DNA from: Lachnospiraceae bacterium
GTDB taxonomy: Bacteria > Bacillota > Clostridia > Lachnospirales > Lachnospiraceae
Reading direction: 5' to 3'
Length of the DNA stretch: 6,823 bases
Assembly (NCBI GenBank): GCA_003520205.1
Contig: DOVG01000147.1
Location: 1 to 6,823 of the forward strand
How positions within the stretch are numbered: the first letter of the stretch is position 1; every line of letters starts with the position of its first letter. Below, piece by piece: positions 1-4,891 of the stretch. The notes under the pieces are model-generated. The model had not been told where the DNA came from. It searched no databases and saw nothing but the letters and a program-made list of their open reading frames with translations. Both the position numbers and the translations under genes were made by a program.

Positions 1-1
1 G

Positions 2-40
2 GCGTCTATGAGTAGTAGTACTTGTAGGCGCTTTTATTTT
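2..40 (+). terminator. Intrinsic terminator at the window edge
   Basis: An 11-bp stem (2-12 with 21-31, including three G-U pairs) closes an 8-nt loop made of TAGTAGTA and is followed by TTTTATTTT. The arm pattern GCGTC...GGCGC-TTTT is the same as in the terminator at 676-704 behind the riboswitch-like leader, so this may be the expression platform of a similar leader whose aptamer lies outside the window (inference). It could equally end an upstream gene. Confidence 0.7.
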
Positions 41-64
41 GCCTTCGGGCGGAAAGGAAAGTAT

Positions 65-85
65 ATGGAACAAGAAGAAAAATAA
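65..85 (+). other. Six-codon micro-ORF with SD (start remnant or leader)
   Basis: ATG at 65 opens the reading frame MEQEEK and then TAA. It is preceded by GGAAAGGAAAG (51-61), a plausible Shine-Dalgarno, and by a small GCC-TTCG-GGC hairpin (41-50) directly after the terminator. This is the expected geometry for the first gene after a terminator-controlled leader, but the frame closes at once. It could be the remnant of a gene killed by a frameshift, a leader peptide, or chance. No convincing continuation in another frame was recognised. Confidence 0.25.
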
Positions 86-139
86 GAATACAATAGAAAA
101 TTACAACCTCAAAACCTCGCAGACCGCATAAACACTGGA

Positions 140-177
140 CTCAAGAGCTGGCATTTTTATCGACCAGCACATTTGAG
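140..177 (+). other. Imperfect hairpin of unknown role
   Basis: CTCAA (140-144) pairs with TTGAG (173-177) and GCTGG (147-151) pairs with CCAGC (164-168), separated by a small internal loop, with an A/T-rich apical loop. No T-run follows, so it is not an obvious terminator. It sits in the gene-free stretch 86-251, which otherwise shows only a weak A6/T6 palindrome (203-226) and an open but start-less frame. Confidence 0.35.
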
Positions 178-251
178 ATAATGGGTACAACAAGAAAAGT
201 CGAAAAAAGTAATGAATGACTTTTTTAGAAAAATATATGGAGGAAAGAGAT

Positions 252-455
252 ATGTGGGAAAGATTCAAGTTTTGGATGAGTGGACAGAAGGACTGCGGAG
301 GATGCTGCCTTGGATGCTCTTACTTTGATGAGTGTAAAGCTGATATTTGTGAAGAGGCAAGTGAAGTGGAAATGCAGGAAGCTTATGAGAGAGATATGGT
401 CATCGAGGCAATTATTAAGGAGAGAATGCCGGAGAAATATCGTAAATCAGCGTAG
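252..455 (+). CDS. Small cysteine-rich protein, function unknown
   Basis: A 67-residue product if translation starts at ATG 252, which has GGAGG (239-243) eight bases upstream. The longer frame from ATG 216 (79 residues) lacks such a site, so the shorter start is preferred. Near the N-terminus are six cysteines at residues 15, 18, 19, 22, 28 and 33 (Cx2-C-Cx2-Cx5-Cx4-C), a density that suggests metal binding or an Fe-S/zinc knuckle (inference). The C-terminal half is strongly acidic and charged with a predicted helical look and no cysteines. There is no signal peptide or membrane segment, so it is probably cytoplasmic. It is not recognised as a member of a named family. No terminator is visible after it; the next promoter begins only about 10 bases beyond its stop. 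Confidence 0.6.
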   Translation: MWERFKFWMSGQKDCGGCCLGCSYFDECKADICEEASEVEMQEAYERDMVIEAIIKERMPEKYRKSA

Positions 456-465
456 TTATTCATGA

Positions 466-494
466 TTGAAACTAATCATTAATAATAGTATAAT
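466..494 (+). promoter_or_regulatory. Sigma-A promoter for the riboswitch-like leader
   Basis: TTGAAA (466-471) and TATAAT (489-494) are separated by exactly 17 bases, a near-consensus vegetative promoter. Transcription would start near 500-502, about 10 bases before the first aptamer-like unit, which is the geometry expected for a leader riboswitch. It lies just after the stop of the small cysteine-rich gene, so the secreted-protein gene downstream has its own start of transcription. Confidence 0.75.
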
Positions 495-510
495 TACTAT
501 ATATCGATTA

Positions 511-566
511 TTGAGTAAAGCAAGAGAAATCTTGTGACGCAAAACCTGCTAACATATGTCAAGCAG
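511..566 (+). ncRNA. c-di-GMP-I (GEMM-I)-like aptamer unit 1
   Basis: Seen: an AAA linker (517-519), a 6-bp stem (520-525 with 530-535) capped by a GAAA tetraloop, then GACGC-AAAAC (536-545). This order, spacing and stem length match the P2 arm of the c-di-GMP-I class as remembered from the Vibrio cholerae Vc2 aptamer (AAACC-stem-GAAA-stem-GACGCAAAGC). The 3' half is atypical: instead of a long arm with a tetraloop receptor there is a short hairpin (CTGCT 546-550 with AGCAG 562-566). It contains GTCA (558-561), comparable with GTCA in unit 2. The position equivalent to ligand-contacting G20 is A514. The unit may be complete but compact, or a decayed half-aptamer. Confidence 0.6.
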
Positions 567-589
567 TAAAATATTAAGAAATGAATAGA

Positions 590-653
590 ACAGTAAAATC
601 ATGGAAACGTGATGACACAAAGCTCCAGAACCTGTAAAATGGTAGTCAGCTGC
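590..653 (+). ncRNA. c-di-GMP-I (GEMM-I)-like aptamer unit 2
   Basis: Seen: AAA linker (595-597), a 6-bp stem (598-603 with 608-613) with GAAA tetraloop (604-607), then GACAC-AAAGCT (614-624), and after a short arm (CC...GG) the 3' signature ATGGTAGTCAGCTGC (639-653). Clostridial GEMM-I RNAs commonly end ATGGTAGCCAGCTGCC, so this is a near match. Deviations are GACAC for GACGC, A592 at the G20 position and U646 at the position equivalent to C92. U594-A648 replaces the C22-G94 pair, a compensatory change that supports the alignment. The tetraloop receptor is only partly recognisable. Homology to the class is well supported; the ligand is uncertain because both base-contacting positions differ from the c-di-GMP form. 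Confidence 0.7.
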
Positions 654-675
654 AAATATAAGGTACGAGAATTGT

Positions 676-704
676 AAGCGTCACATTAAGTGGCGCTTTT
701 GTTG
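676..704 (+). terminator. Riboswitch expression platform: intrinsic terminator
   Basis: AAGCGTCAC (676-684) pairs with GTGGCGCTT (690-698; one G-U pair) around an ATTAA loop and runs into TTTTGTTGT. It lies 35 bases ahead of the start codon of the secreted-protein gene, so it would stop transcription before the gene. The 5' arm GCGTCACA (678-685) is exactly complementary to TGTGACGC (533-540), which includes the conserved GACGC of aptamer unit 1. That gives a ready antiterminator: ligand binding would hold GACGC and let the terminator form (an OFF switch, inferred). Confidence 0.8.
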
Positions 705-739
705 TATTTGGGGTAAAAACATAAGAGGGGTTAAGATAT

Positions 740-2854
740 ATGAAAATGATAAAAAAAATCAGAAAAATCGTTTTAATTAGTATAATTGCTATTTGTTTTT
801 GTTCTATTAATACATATGCAAAAGATAATTCAGAATCAGATGGACTTATGCCTACAGGTGAAGAAAATATTGTGGCTGGGGATTCCGGTTATTGGCATGC
901 AGGGAAACTAGAGAGATCAAGATTATTTGTAACGGAAACTGGATTTATAAGGATTTTTTATACAAAAAACAATACAATTGTTGAAAAGTATGATAACGAC
1001 CTTAATATTCTGTCTAAAACAAAAATAAAACATCAGATGGAGTCTTGGGGTGGTGCATATTATTATAATGGAATGGTTTATGTTGTAGAAAGTAATTATG
1101 GAGAGAACGATGAAGGAAATCTTGTCCTTAAAGTTTTTAAATATGATATGAAAGGTAATCAGGTTGATTGTTCAGTAATAAATGACAAAGGATACTATTC
1201 CTTTGCTAGATCAACTGATATATGTGAATATAACGGGAAATTATATATAGCTTCAGATTATTCGTGTTCTGGTCATACAGGACTTAGACTTATTGAAGTT
1301 GATACATCGACTATGTCAGGTAAAATAATTAATAGCAATTTGTTTCATTCGTTTAAGCAATATCTGAACAGTGATTCGGATAATATATATCTTCTTGAAT
1401 TAAGTGAAGGAAGTAGGGCTGCTCAGGTTTCTAAACTGATAAAAGCAGACGGAAAGACGGGAAAAAATACAATAGATGTATATAAATATGGTGGGGTTAG
1501 AACAACATCGTTAGCAATTACTTGTTATGCCGATGTAAATGGAATTACTTCTTCTAAAGATAACATCCTTACTGTTGGAGCATCTATTGATCAGAATAAG
1601 TATAATACCGGAAGTACTGAGCCTTGGAATCTATATGTAACTGTTACGCCTAAAAATGACTTTACTGAGGAATCCACAATCATCAGAAATCTCACCAATT
1701 ATACTGATTATCTTAATGATGTTTATTCATCAAGCATAACCAAAATTTCTGATGACAGATTTTTGGTGGCTTGGGAATTACATCGGGATGATAAAGAACC
1801 AATAGTAACTGATATTGATGATGCTTTATCTAGTGGAGATTTTCATTACATTTTTATAGACGGAGACGGAAATAAAATAAGTGAAGAATTTACAGCTGAA
1901 ATACCTATTTCAGATTGTCAACCAGTGGTTAAAAATAATAAAGTGGTTTATTATTCTTCAATCAGTAATATGGTTACTTTTTATTGTATTGATGCATATG
2001 ATGGGACTCTTTCAAAAAAAATGTATAGAGTTGCAGGTGAATACGCATCTTGGAATATAAAAAAAGATACACTTGTTATCTCGGGAAAAGGATCAGTTGA
2101 TTTTTACGATGAAAATCATTGGATAAGGTCAAAAAACTATATTTATTGGGCTCCTGCCTTCCAATCAATAGAAGGAGATAGTATCAATGATGTAGAAGGT
2201 AAAGTAAAAATTAAACGAATTCTTATAAAAAAAGGAATAACTGGAATAAATGATGATACTTTTACATATATGAGAAATGTAACGGATTTATATATTGAAT
2301 CCGGATTGAAAAGTATAGGCAATAATTGTTTTACTTATTGTGAAAATATTAGGAATGTATATCTGCCTTCTACAGTAAAACAAATAGGAAAAGATTTCGG
2401 TTGGAAAGGAAGTTACTGGGTTGGTTCAGAGTCAAAGGTATTCAATTATAAGATTATCGCAGTTAAAGGATCTTATGCAATTAAATATGCAAAGAAAAAG
2501 AAGTTAGAGTATTCTGCACTTTCAAAAGCAATTAAGATAAAAAATGTTACCCGAAAAAAGAGTAAATTAACATTAAAATGGAAAGCAGTTAGTAAAGTGA
2601 CTGGATATCAAATAGAATATTCTACAGATCCAGATTATATATTAAACACTAAGCGTGTAAAAGTAAAAGGGAAAGCCAAAACTAAAAAGGTAATTTCAAA
2701 ACTGAAAAGTAAGAAGACATATTATGTCAGAATCAGATCATATAAAAACAAATATGCTGATGTATATAAATTAAAAAAGGGTAAATGGGTTAAAAAGAAA
2801 GAAGTTTATGAAACTATTTATAGTGAATGGAGTGATAGTAAAAAAACTAATTAA
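740..2854 (+). CDS. Secreted BspA-like LRR_5 / Fn3 surface protein
   Basis: A 704-residue exported protein. Residues 1-27 form a signal peptide (basic KKIRK, hydrophobic IVLISIIAICF, predicted cleavage after TYA). Residues about 35-430 are beta-rich with recurring patterns such as YNGKLYIAS and FKYDMKGNQ, resembling a beta-propeller; no enzyme motif was recognised. Residues about 432-590 match the Lachnospiraceae BspA-type LRR_5 module: an entry strand (DTLVISGKG), repeats with GLKSIGNNCF and LPSTVKQIG, and the typical exit VKGSYAIKYAKKKK. Residues about 595-700 form a lysine-rich fibronectin-III domain (LTLKWKAV...TGYQIEYS...YYVRIRSY). No LPxTG or transmembrane anchor is present; the basic tail may bind the wall. 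AGAGGGG (724-730) precedes the ATG by 9 bases. The gene looks clearly more A+T-rich than the ABC operon downstream. Control by the tandem GEMM-like leader fits the known use of c-di-GMP riboswitches on clostridial adhesins. The adhesin role is inferred. Confidence 0.8.
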   Translation: MKMIKKIRKIVLISIIAICFCSINTYAKDNSESDGLMPTGEENIVAGDSGYWHAGKLERSRLFVTETGFIRIFYTKNNTIVEKYDNDLNILSKTKIKHQMESWGGAYYYNGMVYVVESNYGENDEGNLVLKVFKYDMKGNQVDCSVINDKGYYSFARSTDICEYNGKLYIASDYSCSGHTGLRLIEVDTSTMSGKIINSNLFHSFKQYLNSDSDNIYLLELSEGSRAAQVSKLIKADGKTGKNTIDVYKYGGVRTTSLAITCYADVNGITSSKDNILTVGASIDQNKYNTGSTEPWNLYVTVTPKNDFTEESTIIRNLTNYTDYLNDVYSSSITKISDDRFLVAWELHRDDKEPIVTDIDDALSSGDFHYIFIDGDGNKISEEFTAEIPISDCQPVVKNNKVVYYSSISNMVTFYCIDAYDGTLSKKMYRVAGEYASWNIKKDTLVISGKGSVDFYDENHWIRSKNYIYWAPAFQSIEGDSINDVEGKVKIKRILIKKGITGINDDTFTYMRNVTDLYIESGLKSIGNNCFTYCENIRNVYLPSTVKQIGKDFGWKGSYWVGSESKVFNYKIIAVKGSYAIKYAKKKKLEYSALSKAIKIKNVTRKKSKLTLKWKAVSKVTGYQIEYSTDPDYILNTKRVKVKGKAKTKKVISKLKSKKTYYVRIRSYKNKYADVYKLKKGKWVKKKEVYETIYSEWSDSKKTN

Positions 2855-2883
2855 ATCATCACTAAAGGAGGGGGACGAATAAT

Positions 2884-2937
2884 ATGAAAAAGCTTAAAAA
2901 TATACTTTTGGACGAAAGTCCAAAGGTTATATCATAG
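2884..2937 (+). CDS. 17-codon leader-like ORF containing a hairpin
   Basis: ATG at 2884 encodes MKKLKNILLDESPKVIS then TAG. Its Shine-Dalgarno, AAAGGAGGGGG (2864-2874), is the strongest in the window. The stop (2935-2937) overlaps the GGGG that serves as ribosome binding site for the next gene at 2948. Most of its second half is a stable hairpin. A strong site feeding such a short frame suggests a leader peptide or translational coupling device, or a decayed gene whose start survives. No run of a single amino acid codon typical of amino-acid attenuators is present. Confidence 0.4.
   Translation: MKKLKNILLDESPKVIS
2900..2932 (+). promoter_or_regulatory. GAAA-capped hairpin inside the leader ORF
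   Basis: ACTTTTGGAC (2904-2913) pairs over 10 bp (one G-U) with GTCCAAAGGT (2918-2927), closed by a C(GAAA)G tetraloop. One bulged T (2928) allows four more A-T pairs (2900-2903 with 2929-2932). No T-run follows, so it is not an intrinsic terminator. Its base lies 5 bases before the GGGG of the following gene's ribosome binding site. It may modulate coupling between the leader ORF and that gene, or act as an RNA-processing or stability element (inference). Confidence 0.5.
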
Positions 2938-2947
2938 GGGAAGAATA

Positions 2948-3340
2948 ATGAAGAAGAAAGTTTTGAAAGTCTGTATCGTAATATTCGTCATATTAGCCGT
3001 TATAGGTTTGTTCTGTTATCATGGTCTGCGTCAGTATTCCGATAACAATACATGGGCAACCGTAACTGTTAACGGTACAAGAGATGGGGAGACGGCAGAT
3101 ACATATTATTATGATCAGGAGTGCCTGAAGGGAGATCGGATATCCATATCAACCTTAACACTTGAGGTTACGAATGTAGAGCATGACGGAACATTATCAT
3201 TTACCGTTAAGAGCGGAGAGCTTAAGGATGAATCAGGTAATAAGATACAGAAGGATGTGCTGGAGAAAGGTGTTATGAAAAGTTATAAATCCGGCAGTGA
3301 CAGTTTCACCCTCTGTGTAACATCAAACCGATACCGATAG
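2948..3340 (+). CDS. Small membrane-anchored protein, frameshifted C-terminus
   Basis: A 130-residue product as read. Residues 1-7 are basic and residues 8-24 are a single hydrophobic segment (signal anchor or uncleaved signal peptide), followed by an extracytoplasmic beta-rich domain (TLTLEVTNVEHDGTLSFTV). No lipobox or named family is recognised. The frame ends abruptly with SNRYR. The -1 frame instead continues KPIPIEEDAQNG and GIYAKIKVTVK to TAA at 3391-3393, a typical closing strand for such domains. One missing base near 3318-3330 would therefore explain the short product, and the intact gene would encode about 148 residues. Alternatives are a sequencing error, a real recent mutation, or -1 frameshifting. 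GGGG (2937-2940) lies 7 bases before the ATG. It probably shares the transcript of the secreted LRR protein, as no terminator separates them, and transcription ends at 3422-3463. Confidence 0.65.
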   Translation: MKKKVLKVCIVIFVILAVIGLFCYHGLRQYSDNNTWATVTVNGTRDGETADTYYYDQECLKGDRISISTLTLEVTNVEHDGTLSFTVKSGELKDESGNKIQKDVLEKGVMKSYKSGSDSFTLCVTSNRYR

Positions 3341-3410
3341 AAGAAGATGCACAGAACGGCATATACGCCAAAATAAAAGTAACTGTAAAATAATAATGAC
3401 AGATAAAATA

Positions 3411-3430
3411 TGGTGACGGTTGGTGACAGT
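3411..3430 (+). repeat. Tandem 10-bp repeat abutting the terminator
   Basis: TGGTGACGGT (3411-3420) is followed directly by TGGTGACAGT (3421-3430), differing at one base; the second copy forms most of the 5' arm of the terminator. It looks like partial duplication of the terminator arm. Confidence 0.5.
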
Positions 3431-3463
3431 TTGAATCAGATTCAAACTGTCACCTTTTTATTT
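3422..3463 (+). terminator. Strong intrinsic terminator (15-bp perfect stem)
   Basis: GGTGACAGTTTGAAT (3422-3436) pairs without mismatch with ATTCAAACTGTCACC (3440-3454) around a CAG loop, followed by TTTTTATTT. It ends the secreted-protein transcription unit and insulates the GntR operon promoter about 30 bases on. Confidence 0.9.
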
Positions 3464-3491
3464 GAGTTCAACTGAAAAAAATAAATTTAGC

Positions 3492-3520
3492 TTGACATTA
3501 ACTGTTATATACTGTATATA
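3492..3520 (+). promoter_or_regulatory. Promoter of the GntR-ABC operon
   Basis: A consensus TTGACA (3492-3497) lies 17 bases from TATATA (3515-3520), giving a start near 3527 and a leader of about 45 bases. The spacer and -10 box lie inside inverted repeats, so a bound repressor would block polymerase directly. Confidence 0.8.
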
Positions 3521-3536
3521 TAACACATAAACAGTT
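3500..3536 (+). promoter_or_regulatory. Nested dyad operator for the GntR/YtrA repressor
   Basis: Inner arms TGTTATATA (3503-3511) and TATATAACA (3517-3525) are perfect inverted repeats around CTGTA. Outer arms AACTGTT (3500-3506) and AACAGTT (3530-3536) form a second inverted repeat centred about 4 bases further downstream. ACTGTTATAT and ACTGTATATA also read as direct repeats exactly 10 bp apart (3501, 3511). YtrA-type regulators normally repress their own operon from such sites; binding here is inferred from position. Confidence 0.65.
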
Positions 3537-3572
3537 GGAACGTTATTGAATAAATTAGTTTAGAGGTTGTGT

Positions 3573-3947
3573 ATGAAAATAATACAGAGTTCGAGTGTTC
3601 CTATATATAAACAGATATCTGAACAGCTGAAGACTGATATCCTGGCGGGGAAGATCAAGGAAGGTGAGTATCTGCCCTCTATCAGGGGACTGGCTCAGGA
3701 GCTGAGGATAAGCGTCATAACTACCATGAAGGCGTACGAGGAGCTGGCCTCGGAGGGACTGGTAACTCCGGTTCAGGGCAAAGGTTTCTACGTAAATGCC
3801 CAGGACAGCGAGCTGCTTAAAGAACAGCATATGAGACGTATAGAGGCTGCTCTTAATGAAGCGATTACTGCTGCGAAGATAGCAGGGGTGTCGGATACGG
3901 AACTGGTGGATACTTTAAAGATGCTAATACAGATATCGGAGGATTAG
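3573..3947 (+). CDS. GntR-family regulator, YtrA subfamily
   Basis: A 124-residue transcription factor. Residues 9-75 are the GntR winged helix: PIYKQISEQLK, LPSIRGLAQELRIS, the recognition region VITTMKAYEELASEGLV and the wing GKGFYV (69-74). Only about 50 residues follow, the short helical dimerisation tail characteristic of the YtrA subfamily, which lacks the large ligand domains of other GntR groups. ATG 3573 is chosen over the upstream in-frame TTG 3567 because AGAGG (3562-3566) is 6 bases from the ATG and would abut the TTG. It heads a four-gene operon with an ABC ATPase starting 12 bases after its stop, the standard YtrA arrangement. It probably represses its own operon through the dyads at 3500-3536, with cell-envelope stress or a transported compound as inducer (family knowledge; the signal here is unknown). 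Confidence 0.9.
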   Translation: MKIIQSSSVPIYKQISEQLKTDILAGKIKEGEYLPSIRGLAQELRISVITTMKAYEELASEGLVTPVQGKGFYVNAQDSELLKEQHMRRIEAALNEAITAAKIAGVSDTELVDTLKMLIQISED

Positions 3948-3959
3948 AAAGAGATTATT

Positions 3960-4865
3960 ATGAATTACGAAGATGTTATTGAAGGACAGGGAATCGAAAA
4001 GAGTTTTAAGAATTTTGAACTGAATATTCCGGAACTTCATATTCCCAAAGGCTTTTCCACAGCTTTGATCGGTGAAAATGGAGCAGGCAAGACTACGCTT
4101 CTGAATATACTTGCGGGAATAAGAAGGGATTATAAAGGGGATATAAGATATTTTGATCAGAAGCAGGGCATCGAAGATGTACTTGTTAAGGAAAGAATCG
4201 GCTATACGGGAACGAAGAATTACTTTCTGAGTTACTGGAATGGTGACCAGATAAGAGAAATGATGTCCATGCTTTTCGACAACTTTGATGTAAATAAGTT
4301 CGACGGGATATGCAGTGCACTGAATATAGATAACACTATATTTGGTAAGAAGGTTAAACCGGTATCCAAGCTGTCAGATGGTAATCTTATGAAGCTTATG
4401 CTGGCAACGGTATTTGCCAGAAATACGGATATGCTAATACTTGATGAACCTGCATCACCGCTTGATCCGCTGATGAGAGATATGCTGGCGGATATGATCA
4501 GAGCTTATCTGGCCGAAGGCGACGGATTAAGGTCAGTGGTATTTTCCACTCATAATATCTCTGATATGGAAAATGTAACGGATTATATAATCATCATCGA
4601 TGACGGAAAGATCCTTGAAGAGGGCTTCGTCACAGATCTTAAAGAAAAGTATATCCTTGTAAAAGGAGAAAGAGTGGACCTGGCTGCGGCAGAGAAGCTT
4701 ATGATTACCAGTCAGGCAAGCAGCTTCGGTTTCGAGGGAGTAGCCCTTACAGACGATATGGATAAATTTGCGGGTATGGATGTTGAGTTTGATACACCGA
4801 ATCTCTTTAGTATAAGTGTGGCAGTGATGAAGCAGAACTCAAAGCTCAGAATGCCGGTTTTATAA
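3960..4865 (+). CDS. ABC transporter ATP-binding protein
   Basis: A 301-residue cytoplasmic ATPase that would energise the two membrane proteins downstream. Walker A GENGAGKTT is at 38-46, the signature motif at 138-142, Walker B MLILDEP at 158-164 with the catalytic Glu163, a D-loop-like SPLDP just after, and the switch His198 in STHN. The signature is LSDGN instead of LSGGQ, departing at the second glycine and the glutamine; divergent signatures are common in YtrB-like ATPases, but this one deserves note. Residues about 225-301 form a C-terminal extension with no recognised motif, also usual in YtrB/CcmA-type exporters. The gene lies 12 bases after the regulator and 26 bases before the first permease. 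The Shine-Dalgarno is modest (AGAAAGAG). The substrate is unknown; export of, or resistance to, an envelope-active peptide is one possibility from family context. Confidence 0.92.
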   Translation: MNYEDVIEGQGIEKSFKNFELNIPELHIPKGFSTALIGENGAGKTTLLNILAGIRRDYKGDIRYFDQKQGIEDVLVKERIGYTGTKNYFLSYWNGDQIREMMSMLFDNFDVNKFDGICSALNIDNTIFGKKVKPVSKLSDGNLMKLMLATVFARNTDMLILDEPASPLDPLMRDMLADMIRAYLAEGDGLRSVVFSTHNISDMENVTDYIIIIDDGKILEEGFVTDLKEKYILVKGERVDLAAAEKLMITSQASSFGFEGVALTDDMDKFAGMDVEFDTPNLFSISVAVMKQNSKLRMPVL

Positions 4866-4891
4866 TACATTTACGGATAAAAGAGGAAATC

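Noticed and set aside
86..180. Integron attC-like or attachment site around the imperfect hairpin
   Set aside because: No paired core sites of the GTTRRRY type, no integrase and no flanking duplications were seen.
97..219. Start-less open frame of 40 codons ending in TGA that overlaps ATG 216
   Set aside because: It has no start codon or ribosome site in frame except a 12-codon tail from ATG 181, and no recognisable motif. It could be a gene remnant but cannot be supported.
203..226. A6GT/ACT6 palindrome as a terminator
   Set aside because: The stem is almost entirely A-T with an 8-nt loop and would be too weak; it is more likely A/T-rich leader sequence.
2900..2932. Leader hairpin as an intrinsic terminator
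   Set aside because: It is strong enough as a stem but is followed by CATAGGGG and not by a T-run.
3555..3830. Antisense frame across the GntR gene
   Set aside because: It is a shadow of the well-supported GntR coding frame, with no ribosome site or protein-family signal.
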